From Cupriavidus oxalaticus (GTDB lineage Bacteria > Pseudomonadota > Gammaproteobacteria > Burkholderiales > Burkholderiaceae), in the NCBI RefSeq assembly GCF_004768545.1, contig NZ_CP038634.1, positions 620,001 through 684,000 of the forward strand: a DNA stretch of 64,000 nt. Direction: 5' to 3'. The position numbers and the translations under genes were made by a program. How positions within the stretch are numbered: the first letter of the stretch is position 1; each line of letters starts with the position of its first letter. Shown piece by piece: positions 7,994-16,455 of this stretch. The notes under the pieces were generated by a model. The model did not search any database and was not told the DNA's origin. It saw only the letters and a list, made by a program, of their open reading frames with translations.

Positions 7994-9262
7994 TCAGTGC
8001 GTCCGGTGCAGGTACGCTTCGACGTAGCTCACGCCGAACTGGATCAGGTCGCGGGTATCGCCGGAATGGTGCCCCGCCTCGGCAGACACTACCAGCGCCT
8101 GGGCCAGTTCGCGCAGCCGGTTGCGCAAGGCCTGCTTGTCCGATCCCGCTGCGCTCCTGAAGTGGGCAACGGCCTTCTCGGCGGCGTCCGCGATGGCGAC
8201 CGCGGTCGCCTGGCCTTGCTCTCCCGCCTTGACGGCAGCGTTCACGATCTCGTCGACATAAAGCGCCACGATGGGCGTCACGCCGTCGATGCCGGTCCTT
8301 ACCGGATGGCGGGTCGCTTCGCCCCGGGCCTGCTCGTCCACGACCACCTGCGCCCGCCCGCGTAGCGGCGCGATCGGCGGCGCTGGCTGGCCGCTGTGCC
8401 GCATCGAGCCAAAGCGCTGGGCAAAATGCCAGGTAAATTCGGCACCCAGCAGGAAAATCTGCGCGGCGTAGTACACCCATAGCAGCAACACCACCAGCGA
8501 ACCCGCGGCGCCATACCCGCTGGCCACGCCGCTCTTGCCGATGTACAGGCCGATCAGCAACTTGCCCAGCGTGAACAGCAGCGCCGTGACGACGGCGCCA
8601 AGCCAGACGTCGAACCAGCGGATCTTGGTGCGCGGCATGATCTTGTAGATCATCGCGAACACCACGGTCGTCAGCACCAGGCTGATGGCAGTGTCCAGCG
8701 CATGCCCGACCGCCTCGTCGATGCCTAGCAGCGGTCCCCATTCACGCCCCATCGCCGAAATGCCGGCACTGAGCAGCAGCGACACGACCAGCAGGAAGCC
8801 GATGCCCAGGATCATGCCGAACGACAGCAGCCGCGCGCGCAGCAGCGAAAACAGGCCCGAACTCTTCTGGCGCTGCGGGACCCGCCAGATGCGGTCGAGC
8901 GCCGACTGCAACTCGGCGAACACCGTGGTCGCGCCGATCAGCAGGGCCACCACCCCGATGATGGCGGAGACCGTGCTGGCGGCCGGCTCGCTGACCGCAA
9001 CCAGCATGTCTTCGACCACCTCCGCGCCTTCGGTGCCGATCAGCCCGCTCAGCTCGCTGACGACCTCGCCGCGCGCCGCTTCCGCGCCGAATATCACGCC
9101 CGCCACGGTGATGACGATCATCAGCAGCGGGGCAATGGAGAAGACGGTGTAGTACGCCAGCGCCGCGCCCATGCTCGGGGCATAGTCGTCGATCCAGGAG
9201 TTGATGCTCTCGCGGATCAGCTCGAAGGCGGCGCGCGGCGACACGGGGCCAAGGGATAGCAT
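7994..9262 (-). CDS. YihY/BrkB family inner-membrane protein
   Basis: The start at 9262 (MLSLGPVSPRAAFELI) is chosen because AGGA lies about 10 bases upstream and the family fold begins here; an ATG 69 bases further up adds only low-complexity residues. The 422-aa protein has about six transmembrane helices in its first 290 residues, with family motifs DDYAPSMGAALAYYTVFSIAPLL, FAELQSALDRIWRVP and YGAAGSLVVLLLWVYYAAQIFLLGAEF. The last 140 residues are a hydrophilic tail. The family is often annotated as ribonuclease BN or virulence factor BrkB for historical reasons; no enzymatic role is implied here. Confidence 0.88.
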   Translation of the reverse strand: MLSLGPVSPRAAFELIRESINSWIDDYAPSMGAALAYYTVFSIAPLLMIVITVAGVIFGAEAARGEVVSELSGLIGTEGAEVVEDMLVAVSEPAASTVSAIIGVVALLIGATTVFAELQSALDRIWRVPQRQKSSGLFSLLRARLLSFGMILGIGFLLVVSLLLSAGISAMGREWGPLLGIDEAVGHALDTAISLVLTTVVFAMIYKIMPRTKIRWFDVWLGAVVTALLFTLGKLLIGLYIGKSGVASGYGAAGSLVVLLLWVYYAAQIFLLGAEFTWHFAQRFGSMRHSGQPAPPIAPLRGRAQVVVDEQARGEATRHPVRTGIDGVTPIVALYVDEIVNAAVKAGEQGQATAVAIADAAEKAVAHFRSAAGSDKQALRNRLRELAQALVVSAEAGHHSGDTRDLIQFGVSYVEAYLHRTH

Positions 9263-9515
9263 GCGAGGTCCTGTCGCGACGTGTCCTGCATGGCAATAGC
9301 AAATCCCATTCCAGAGCAACGGCGCCCGCAATGCGGCGCCTGGGGAGGCACGCTGGCCGGTCCATCATGCAACGGGCGCTTCCAGAATTACCAGGCGCGC
9401 GCGCTCGGCTATGCCGCATGTGCCTGCCAGAGTACGCGGCGGGTGGTCCGGCGCGAATAAACCTGGGCGTGCTGTCGCAGGCCTTCATGGCCGCAGTGGC
9501 GGCGGCACGGCCCGC

Positions 9516-10553
9516 CTATGACGTGCCGTCGCGCGGCGCGGCGGTAGACCCGCGCACGATCAGCTGCGGCGTCAGCTGCACGGTGACGGCATCGGATCCC
9601 GGCTTGTCGATCTGCCGCAGCAGCAGCCGTGCAGCCTCCTCGCCCATCTCATGGACGGCGATGCGCACCGTGGTCAGCGGCGGCGTCAGCGCGTCGGCAA
9701 AGGGCATGTCGTTGTGGCCCACTACCGAGATGTCGGCGGGGCAATGCAGCCCGCGCTCGCGCAGCAGGTCATAACAGCCCATCGCCACCAGGTCATTGCC
9801 GGCGGCGATCGCGGTGACCGCCGGAAAGGCTTCCAGCAGTTGCGCGCACGCCAGCTTGCCGGCCTCGCGCGAATAGCTGGCGGCCTCGATCACGTGCCAG
9901 GCGTCGCGGCGCAGGCGGTGCCGCCTGACCGCCTGGACAAAGCCCTCGCGCCGCAGGAAGCCGGTGGACAGCGCGGCCGGGCCGGCGATATGGCCGATAT
10001 GGCGATGGCCCAGGCCGGCCAGGTGGTCTACCGTCAGCCGCATCGCCAGCAGGTTGTCGCTGACCACGCACGAGACCCGGCCCGTCTCTTCGCCGCGATT
10101 GACCGTGACCACCGGGATATGCTGCCGGATGCAGTAGTCGAGCACCGCGTCCTCGCGCTCCGCCGTCGCCAGCACCAGCCCTTCGACCTGCCGGCCGATC
10201 ATCTGGTCGATGATGAAGCGCTGCCGGCTCTTGTCGGTGCCGGCGTTGACGACGATGGGCACGTAGCCCTGCTGCGCCAGCACCGACTCGATCCCCGCCA
10301 GGATCGGCGGGAACACCGGGTTGGCGATGTCGGGCAGCACCACGCCTACCAGCCCGGAGCGCTGCGTGCGCAAGCCGGCGGCGATGCGGTTGGGGCGGAA
10401 GCCGCGCGCCTCGGCCACCTCCAGGATGCGCGCCGCCACGTCCTGCGCCACCAGGTGCCGCGTGGCCGGGTTCATGACCCGCGAGACCGTCGAGTAATGC
10501 ACGTCGATCTCGGCGGCCAGGTCTTTCAGGGTGAGGCGCTTGCGCTCGGACAT
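9516..10553 (-). CDS. LacI family transcriptional regulator
   Basis: 345-aa regulator. The N-terminal LacI helix-turn-helix is LTLKDLAAEIDVHYSTVSRVMN (about 6-27), with the hinge at about 45-60. It is followed by a periplasmic-binding-protein-like effector domain (LVGVVLPDIANPVFPPILAGIE, ISVVGHNDMPFADALTPPLTTVRI). The ATG at 10553 is the natural start; the frame runs further upstream without homology. It lies downstream of a Bug receptor and porin on the same strand, separated by 590 bp. Two LacI-style 14-bp palindromes, at 13345 and 17405, are likely operators, so it probably controls the porin/Bug and hydroxyquinol transcripts. Confidence 0.92.
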   Translation of the reverse strand: MSERKRLTLKDLAAEIDVHYSTVSRVMNPATRHLVAQDVAARILEVAEARGFRPNRIAAGLRTQRSGLVGVVLPDIANPVFPPILAGIESVLAQQGYVPIVVNAGTDKSRQRFIIDQMIGRQVEGLVLATAEREDAVLDYCIRQHIPVVTVNRGEETGRVSCVVSDNLLAMRLTVDHLAGLGHRHIGHIAGPAALSTGFLRREGFVQAVRRHRLRRDAWHVIEAASYSREAGKLACAQLLEAFPAVTAIAAGNDLVAMGCYDLLRERGLHCPADISVVGHNDMPFADALTPPLTTVRIAVHEMGEEAARLLLRQIDKPGSDAVTVQLTPQLIVRGSTAAPRDGTS

Positions 10554-10707
10554 GACGGCTGGTTGTTGGGCGGCGGGCCGGGAATGGGAGATGCGATATT
10601 TTAAGGCGCATTGCTGATGGGGGGTGGGGACGGGGGCCTGAATGAAGTCTTGGGCTTCACTTCGCCGTCGTCCTTCACGTGGCTGTGGCTGGACATCTGG
10701 CGGATAT

Positions 10708-10769
10708 TTGATATGCCCTGGTTTCGCCCTGAAGGGGCGAGTCACTTTTGCCCGAGCGGCAAAAGTAAC
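10708..10769. repeat. intergenic repeat element with hairpin
   Basis: It contains TTGATATGCCCTG (10708-10720) and GTTTCGCCCTGAAGGGG, then a hairpin GTCACTTTTGCC-CGAGC-GGCAAAAGTAAC (10741-10769, one mismatch). The same 13-mer and the same plan recur at 28139, with its inverse at 28220, so this is a dispersed element rather than chance. Confidence 0.75.
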
Positions 10770-11074
10770 CAAAAGCGCGTTTTCTGCCCTGGGCGGGCGG
10801 CCACTCTTATCGTAGCGTGCCGGGGCTTTCGTACGGGGCTGCGCTTCGTTGCAAAGCAGGACTGTGGTGCGCCACCATGGCTCGGCATTGACACGGTGAT
10901 TGAACGAGCCCAGAGCTGTGGGCGGCCCCTGCTGCTGGCGGCAACGCAGGAACGCCTGCGGCTGCGCTGCGCGCCTGCAGTATCGCAGGTCAGGGGCTCG
11001 GGCACGTAACGCGTCGCTGCGCTCGCTTGGCGCCGTCGCGGCGCTGCCCGCAATCCATTCTATCCGGCTTGTTT

Positions 11075-11105
11075 GCTCCCCTCTCCCGCAAGCGGGAGAG
11101 GGAGC
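11075..11105. repeat. GC-rich palindromic repeat, copy 1
   Basis: GCTCCCCTCTCCCGC, AA loop, then GCGGGAGAGGGAGC. It is a near-perfect hairpin just past the stop of the Bug receptor gene. Three further copies lie at 42006, 48457 and 55497. Confidence 0.85.
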
Positions 11106-11143
11106 ACACAATCGGCAAGCCTGGCCATCGCGATGCCCTGCCC

Positions 11144-12127
11144 TTACTCCCCAGCCCTGACCCCTGACTGCCGCACCACCGGCGCCAGCTTGCCGATTTC
11201 CGCCTGGATATACGCGGCAAACTCCTGCGGCGATGAACGCCGCGGCTCGGCGCCCTGCGCCGCCAGGCGCTCGCGCACGTCGGGGGATGACAGCGCCTTG
11301 CCGATCTCGGCGTTGAGGGCATCGACGATCTCGCGCGGCGTGCCGGCCGGGGCGAGGATGCCGAACCACGAATCGAAGGCATAGGCCGGCAAGCCCGACT
11401 CCGCTACGGTCGGGATATCCGGCAGCGCGCTGGCCCGCCTGGCCGTGGTCACCGCCAGCGCGCGCAGCTTGCCTTGCCTGACGAACGGCATCGCCGAGAC
11501 GGAGGGCGCGAACATCATGTCGCCGCGGCCGGCCATGACGTCGGTAAGCGCTTCGCCGGTGCCCTTGTACGGGATATGCGTGATGTCGATGCCGGCCTGC
11601 ATCTTGAACATCTCGCCGCTCAGGTGCGTGGAGCTGCCGGAGCCAGCCGAGTCAAAGTTCAGCGCGCCCGGCGTGGCCTTGGCCGCCGCCACCACGTCGC
11701 GCACCGACTTGTACTTGCTGGCCGCATTGACCACCAGCACGTTGGGCACGCTGGCCACCAGCGAGACCGGCGCGAAGTCCTTCACCGTGTCATAGCCGAG
11801 CCTGGGATACAGCGTGGCGTTGATCGCATGCCCGACCGACACCAGGATCAGCGTGTAGCCGTCCGGCGCCGCCTTGGCCACGCCGGTCGCGCCGACAGTC
11901 CCGCCCGCGCCGGGCCGGTTGTCGACGATCACCTGGTAGCTGCCGCCCTCGGCCATCTTGCTGCCGAGGATGCGCGCCAGGATATCGGTGGCGCTGCCGG
12001 CCGAGAACGGCACCACCAGCCGGATCGGCTTGCTGGGGTACTGGGGCTGTGCACTGGCGGCGGGGGCGGCCGCCAGCATCAGCGTCGAAGTCAGCGCCAG
12101 CACGGCGCCCTGGATGGATCGAATCAT
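11144..12127 (-). CDS. Bug family tripartite tricarboxylate transporter substrate-binding protein
   Basis: 327-aa periplasmic receptor. The signal peptide ends near AASA, followed by QPQYPSKPIRLVVPFSAGSATDILARI, KAAPDGYTLILVS and HIPYKGTGEALTDV, all family hallmarks. The start at 12127 has GAGGAG 7 bases upstream; a TTG five codons earlier overlaps that site and is unlikely. It lies 42 bp after the porin stop, so porin and receptor are probably one transcript: an outer-membrane channel plus a periplasmic binder for the same solute. No TctAB is nearby. Confidence 0.9.
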   Translation of the reverse strand: MIRSIQGAVLALTSTLMLAAAPAASAQPQYPSKPIRLVVPFSAGSATDILARILGSKMAEGGSYQVIVDNRPGAGGTVGATGVAKAAPDGYTLILVSVGHAINATLYPRLGYDTVKDFAPVSLVASVPNVLVVNAASKYKSVRDVVAAAKATPGALNFDSAGSGSSTHLSGEMFKMQAGIDITHIPYKGTGEALTDVMAGRGDMMFAPSVSAMPFVRQGKLRALAVTTARRASALPDIPTVAESGLPAYAFDSWFGILAPAGTPREIVDALNAEIGKALSSPDVRERLAAQGAEPRRSSPQEFAAYIQAEIGKLAPVVRQSGVRAGE

Positions 12128-12169
12128 TCCTTGTCTCCTCAATGCTAGTCGGGACGCGTGTGCCGCGCC

Positions 12170-13273
12170 TCAGAAGAAATGCCGCATGCCGAGCGCGACG
12201 GTCTGCGGGTCGGCGCCCGCGCTTACGCCCAGCTCGTTGATGGCAAAGTCATAGATCGCGTTGCGCTTGTTGTTGATGCGACTGTAGTACGCAAACAGCG
12301 CCGTGCGCTTGGACAACGGATAGTCGTAGCCCACCGTGACCTGCGTCGCGCCCGTCTCCGCGCCGCTGCGGAAGAAGCCGACGGTCTCGGTGGCGTTGCC
12401 GGCGCCGTTGCTGGCCAGGCCAAAGCCGACCCGCACGCTGCCCGGCCCCAGCTTCTGCACCACCGACGCGTAGTAGCCGTTGCGCGTGAGGTCGCCGGTG
12501 GCGGTGCGGTAGTGCAGCCGTTCATAGAGCAGCGCGACGGTGGTCGTCGGGAACTTGTAGGAAACGCCCGCCTTCATCGCATCGTCGTTGCGGCCCGCGG
12601 TCTGGTAATGCTGGTGGATTTCATAGGCCAGCACCACGTTGAGGGGGCCGTTGTCGTAGGCGGCGGAGAACGAGTACAGCCCCGGGTTGCGCGGCACCGT
12701 GGTCTTTTCCTCGTTGATGCCCCACGCGGCGGCGCCGCTGAAGCCCGCCAGCGACGGCGACTTGTAGACGATGATGTTTTTCTGCCGTCGGTCGAACGCG
12801 CTGGTGTCCTGCACGTTGTCCGAGCTCGACGTGGAGCCGTTGCCGATCAGCGCCATATACCCCGCCGTGGTTGGGTAATACGGATCGTAGGTCGAGGTCG
12901 CCTCGGTATAAGGCGTCTGCCAGTGCCCCATGAACAGCGTGCCGGCGCTGCCCTGCAGCCCGATGCGCGAATTGCGCCCCGCGATCTGGCCCTGGCCGGT
13001 GTCGAGCGAGACGTTGCTCTCGATCTGCCAGATTGCCTTGAGGCTGCCGCCCAGCCCTTCCTCGCCGCGCATGCCGAACACGGAGCGGTTGTTGGTCAGC
13101 CGGCCGACGCCGCCAAGGCGCGTGCCGTCGGTCGCCGTATTGGCGTAGGAATACTCCAGCGCGGTGTTGAGGCGCCCGTACAGCGTCACGGACGACTGCG
13201 CGCCGGCGTGGCCGGTGCAGGCCGCGCCCATGGCCAGCAGCAGCAAGCGGCACCGCTTGGGAACGGATGTCAT
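12170..13273 (-). CDS. Gram-negative general porin (Burkholderiales type)
   Basis: 367-aa outer-membrane beta-barrel. The signal peptide ends at GHAGAQ; the mature start SSVTLYGRLNTALEYS, then the strands NRSVFGMRGEEGLGGSLKAIWQIES and FMGHWQTPY (eyelet region), and the terminal Phe (MRHFF) are typical. AAGGGG precedes the ATG at 13273. A LacI-type palindrome TGCAATCGTTTGCA lies 72 bp upstream, matching the one before the hydroxyquinol operon. It probably admits the substrate of that pathway and is co-transcribed with the downstream Bug receptor. Confidence 0.92.
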   Translation of the reverse strand: MTSVPKRCRLLLLAMGAACTGHAGAQSSVTLYGRLNTALEYSYANTATDGTRLGGVGRLTNNRSVFGMRGEEGLGGSLKAIWQIESNVSLDTGQGQIAGRNSRIGLQGSAGTLFMGHWQTPYTEATSTYDPYYPTTAGYMALIGNGSTSSSDNVQDTSAFDRRQKNIIVYKSPSLAGFSGAAAWGINEEKTTVPRNPGLYSFSAAYDNGPLNVVLAYEIHQHYQTAGRNDDAMKAGVSYKFPTTTVALLYERLHYRTATGDLTRNGYYASVVQKLGPGSVRVGFGLASNGAGNATETVGFFRSGAETGATQVTVGYDYPLSKRTALFAYYSRINNKRNAIYDFAINELGVSAGADPQTVALGMRHFF

Positions 13274-13344
13274 TGGTCTACCCCTTTGGTTGTGGTCATT
13301 CTTTTTGTAATCACCTTTTTGGTCAGCGCCGTTTATTTCGGGGC

Positions 13345-13358
13345 TGCAATCGTTTGCA
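13345..13358. promoter_or_regulatory. putative LacI-family operator, porin promoter
   Basis: TGCAATCGTTTGCA, a 14-bp palindrome with one mismatch, lies upstream of the porin gene. It differs from the site at 17405 at one position and has the central CG typical of LacI-family operators. The nearest LacI gene is at 9516-10553. Confidence 0.6.
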
Positions 13359-13374
13359 TCACGGCACAAGAAAA

Positions 13375-13716
13375 TCAGGCCTTCGGATACGGCATCGCCA
13401 GCAGCAGCAAGGCGGGCCGGTTGCCGGGATTGGAGACCTGCCGCGCCTCGCCCGGCGCCAGGCGCACCGAGTCGTACTGTCCCAGCGTGACGGCCTCGTC
13501 CGGCGTGCGCACGCAGACTTCGCCCTCGAGCACGACGTAGTGCTTTTCCACCGGCGAGGCATCCAGCGCGGTATGGCCGCCTGGCAGCAGTACCGAGACG
13601 CCGAGCCACAGTGCCTCGGACGGGCCGGCCTCGTGTCCCTGCAGCCGCAGGCAATGCATGCCGTCGTGGTTGGGCGGGAAATACGCCGGCGCCCGGGCAA
13701 AGCGGGTCGTGTTCAT
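13375..13716 (-). CDS. small cupin-domain protein
   Basis: 113-aa single-domain cupin. The core is GVSVLLPGGHTALDASPVEKHYVVLEGE and then RLAPGEARQVSNPGNRPALLLLAM, giving the two beta-barrel motifs with a possible metal His. Its ATG overlaps the stop of the reductase gene by 4 bp (ATGA), so the two are translationally coupled and share the hydroxyquinol operon. It may stabilise or isomerise a pathway intermediate, or bind an effector; the reaction cannot be told from sequence. Confidence 0.8.
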   Translation of the reverse strand: MNTTRFARAPAYFPPNHDGMHCLRLQGHEAGPSEALWLGVSVLLPGGHTALDASPVEKHYVVLEGEVCVRTPDEAVTLGQYDSVRLAPGEARQVSNPGNRPALLLLAMPYPKA

Positions 13717-14690
13717 GGCTTGAGCACCACGCGCTCGGTCGCGCCTTGCAGGACCGCGCGGTATGCGTCCTTGGCATTGGCCAGCGCATAGGTGTAATCG
13801 GACAGCACCGGGAACGGCCGCAGCGCGCCCGCGGCGAACATTGGCGCAAGCTGGTCCAGGATGTGCGCGCACGCGCCGCTGTCCAGGGCCAGCGTATCGA
13901 CGCCAACGTATGTATGCTGGCCGCGGTAGAAGGCGAAGATGTCGAACGGCACCGGCTTCTCGATGGTCGAGATGAAGATCTGCGCTGCGCCGATGGCCAT
14001 CGCCTGGTTGGCTTGCTCGAAGTACGGGCTGCCGACGGTGTTGTAGACGATGTCGGCGCCATGGCCGCCGGTCTCGTCGCGCACCACTTCTGCGATCGCT
14101 TCGCGGCTGGCGTCGATCATGCGCACTGCGCCGCTGGCATGGCCGCGGTAAGGCTCGGCCGTACGCTCGACGGCAAAGACGCGCGCGCCCAGCGCCGTGG
14201 CGATCTGGATGGTGGCCTGCCCCACCTTGCCGTTGCCGCCACAGACCAGCACGGTGCTGCCGGCCTGGGGCATGCCGGCGCGGCGCAAGCCTTCGTAGGC
14301 AGTGATGAACGGCACGCCCACGGCGCCGGCCTCCAGCAGCGACACCGACGCCGGCTTGGCGCGCACCGCACTGGCCTGGATGCGCAGGTACTTGCCATGG
14401 GTACCGTCGCGGCGGATGCCGAGCTCGCCGCCGCTGCCCCACACCTGCAGGCCCAGCAGCGCGGCCGGCCCGTCGACCACCAGGCCGGCATAGTCGCGGC
14501 CGGGCGTGCGCGGCCACACCGCATGCGGCATCAGGCCCAGCGTCGCCTTCACGTCGCTGGGATTGACCCCGGCACTGGCGACTTCGATGATGCATTGGTC
14601 CGCCGCGGCATCGGGGCGCGGCACGCCGAGCAGTTCGAGCTGCAGCGCCTCGATATCGGCGGCTTTCTGGTTCACGCGGATCGTGTTCAT
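13713..14690 (-). CDS. zinc-type alcohol dehydrogenase/quinone reductase (MDR family)
   Basis: 325-aa medium-chain reductase. The GroES-like domain includes VASAGVNPSDVKATLGLMP and TPGRDYAGLVVDG. The Rossmann motif is VLVCGGNGKVGQATIQIATALGA, and the catalytic zinc cysteine pattern of true ADHs is absent, so a quinone-reductase-like NADPH enzyme fits best. GGAAAG lies about 6 bases before the ATG at 14690. It sits between BKACE and the cupin in the dioxygenase operon. It might reduce a quinone or an enone intermediate. Confidence 0.85.
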   Translation of the reverse strand: MNTIRVNQKAADIEALQLELLGVPRPDAAADQCIIEVASAGVNPSDVKATLGLMPHAVWPRTPGRDYAGLVVDGPAALLGLQVWGSGGELGIRRDGTHGKYLRIQASAVRAKPASVSLLEAGAVGVPFITAYEGLRRAGMPQAGSTVLVCGGNGKVGQATIQIATALGARVFAVERTAEPYRGHASGAVRMIDASREAIAEVVRDETGGHGADIVYNTVGSPYFEQANQAMAIGAAQIFISTIEKPVPFDIFAFYRGQHTYVGVDTLALDSGACAHILDQLAPMFAAGALRPFPVLSDYTYALANAKDAYRAVLQGATERVVLKP

Positions 14691-14732
14691 AAGTTCTTTC
14701 CTTTCAGGAATCGGCAATTCGGTTGGCAAGGC

Positions 14733-15617
14733 TCAGGCTTCGCGCAGCCCCAGCGTGCGGCGCGCCTCGGCGGGCGACGCGATCTCGCCGCCGAGCGAGC
14801 GCACGATGTCGCGGGCCTTGGCGACCAGCGCGGCGTTGCTGGGGGCCAGCACGCCCTTCTCCAGGTAGATGTTGTCTTCCAGGCCGACACGCACATGGCC
14901 GCCGGCCAGCCATGCCTGCGCCACGATCGGGAATTCGGCGCGGCCGATGCCGAAGGCGGACCAGTGCGCGCCGGCGGGCAGCATGTTGCGCGCATAGAAA
15001 ATCGTTTCGGGCGTGGGCGCGAAGCCGTATTTGACGCCCAGCACGAAGGTCCACAGGCCAGGCCCGTCGAGCACGCCGTCGCGGATGAAGTCGAGCGCCA
15101 TGTTGAGGTCGCCCGAGTCGAAGATCTCCAGCTCCGGCATGACGCCGGCGGCGCGGATCGCGGCGGCCATCTTGCGCACGTTGGCGGGCGTGTTGATGAC
15201 CACGTCGCCCCCGGAATTCATGGTGTTGAGGTCGAGCGAACACACATCGGGGCGCAACGCGGTGATGTGCTCGACGCGCTTGCCCGGAGGCAGCAGCGTG
15301 GTGCCCGGCGCGGCCACGCGCGGCTCGTCCTCGCTCGGCACGAAGCGGCCGCCGGGTCCGGTGGTGAGGTTGATGATCAGCGTGCGGTTGCGCGCGCGGA
15401 TGCGGTCGATGACGTCGGCGTAGTATTCGAGCGCCATCGACGGGCGGCCCGTTTCGGGATCGCGCACGTGGATATGGGCCGCGGCAGCGCCGGCTTCGGC
15501 GGCTTCGAGCGCGGCGTCGGCGATCTGCGCCGGCGTGACCGGCAGGCCGGGATGCTGCTCGGGGGTGACGATATTGCCGGTCACCGCGCAGGTGATGATG
15601 GTCTTGCGTGCGTGCAT
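14733..15617 (-). CDS. BKACE family beta-keto acid cleavage enzyme (DUF849)
   Basis: 294-aa zinc TIM-barrel of the 3-keto-5-aminohexanoate cleavage enzyme family, which cleaves a beta-keto acid with acetyl-CoA to give acetoacetate and a new acyl-CoA. Visible signatures are TIITCAVTGN at the start, the metal pair HIHVRDP, the LTTGPGG loop, the conserved VCSLDLNTMN, EIFDSGDL, and the C-terminal GGHVRVGLEDNIYL. It is in one orientation with a hydroxyquinol-type dioxygenase and reductases, suggesting that ring-cleavage products are finished by beta-keto acid cleavage rather than only by thiolysis. The exact substrate is inferred. Confidence 0.88.
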   Translation of the reverse strand: MHARKTIITCAVTGNIVTPEQHPGLPVTPAQIADAALEAAEAGAAAAHIHVRDPETGRPSMALEYYADVIDRIRARNRTLIINLTTGPGGRFVPSEDEPRVAAPGTTLLPPGKRVEHITALRPDVCSLDLNTMNSGGDVVINTPANVRKMAAAIRAAGVMPELEIFDSGDLNMALDFIRDGVLDGPGLWTFVLGVKYGFAPTPETIFYARNMLPAGAHWSAFGIGRAEFPIVAQAWLAGGHVRVGLEDNIYLEKGVLAPSNAALVAKARDIVRSLGGEIASPAEARRTLGLREA

Positions 15618-15665
15618 GAGCGAACGTTGGTGAAGAACAAGAGAAAAACGGAGCGTGGCGCCGGG

Positions 15666-16415
15666 CTAGCCGAGTTGCCTGCCGCCGTCGACGACGATGG
15701 TGGTGCCAGTGGCAAAGCGCAGCGAGGTAGCGCACGCGGCAATGGCATCGGCCACGTCCTGCGCCTGGCCGATGCGCTGCAGCGGCGTCGTCCTGGCGGC
15801 GCGCTCGTTGAAGCTGCTGTCGCGGCCGGGCACGAAGTCGCTGTCGACCACGCCGGGCGAGACGTTCAGCACGCGGATCTGCGGCGCCAGTGCGCGCCCC
15901 AGCGACATCGCCATGGCGTCGAGCCCGGCCTTGGCCGCGCAGTACGCCACGTTGCTGCCCTGCCCGTTGCGCCCCGCGATGGAGCCGACGTTGACCACCA
16001 GCCCGTCGCCGCTGGCGCGCAGGTGCGGCGCAAAGGCGCGGATCGCGGCGAACTGGCCGCGCCAGTTGATGGCAAAGAGTTCGTCGATCAGCGCGTCGTC
16101 GAGCGCGTCGAGGTCGGCGTGCGGGATTGCCCGCGTAAAGCCGGCGGTATTGACCAGCATGTCGGCGCGGCAGTAATGGCAGATGACTTCGTCGGCCAGC
16201 GCGCGCAGCGAGGCGCTGTCGGCAACTTCCGCGACGGCGGCAAGATGGTTGCCGGCCGGCAGCGCGGCCGCCGCGCTGGCCGCCTTGTCGGCGTCGCGGC
16301 CGGTCAGGACGATGCTCGCGCCGAGGCGGGCCAGCGTTTCACCGGCGGCAAAGCCGATGCTGCCGGTGCCGCCGAGGATCACGGCAACCTTGCCGGAAAG
16401 GGGGGATGCGCTCAT
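15666..16415 (-). CDS. SDR family oxidoreductase
   Basis: 249-aa short-chain dehydrogenase. The NAD(P) motif GGTGSIGFAAG is near residue 15, NTAG at about 86, and the catalytic Ser/Tyr/Lys pattern is NVGSIAGRNGQGSNVAYCAAKAG. The tail ends in a typical VDGGRQLG. Arg after the first strand (LTGRDADK) suggests NADP preference. The start at 16415 is chosen by family length; the ribosome site is weak. It follows the dioxygenase gene by 40 bp and is likely co-transcribed with it. Confidence 0.88.
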   Translation of the reverse strand: MSASPLSGKVAVILGGTGSIGFAAGETLARLGASIVLTGRDADKAASAAAALPAGNHLAAVAEVADSASLRALADEVICHYCRADMLVNTAGFTRAIPHADLDALDDALIDELFAINWRGQFAAIRAFAPHLRASGDGLVVNVGSIAGRNGQGSNVAYCAAKAGLDAMAMSLGRALAPQIRVLNVSPGVVDSDFVPGRDSSFNERAARTTPLQRIGQAQDVADAIAACATSLRFATGTTIVVDGGRQLG

Positions 16416-16455
16416 GTTCGGAGTTGAATTTGCGTGAAAGGAAATCGGCCGGCGT

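Larger units (their letters stand above)
10554..11143. other. 590-bp region without a recognisable gene
   Basis: No open frame here has a family motif or ribosome binding site. It contains an intergenic repeat at 10708-10769 (shared with 28118-28253) and a GC-rich palindrome at 11075-11105. The rest (about 10770-11070) is GC-rich sequence I cannot assign; it may be further repeat or decayed DNA. Confidence 0.6.

Noticed and set aside
10554..11143. Short frames in the 590-bp gap after the LacI gene
   Set aside because: No ribosome site or motif; the region is explained in part by repeats.
13611..16427. A 938-codon open frame on the plus strand
   Set aside because: It lies antisense to three well-supported genes (MDR, BKACE, SDR), has low-complexity Arg/Gly/Ala/His-rich composition and no domain. 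High GC makes such frames common.
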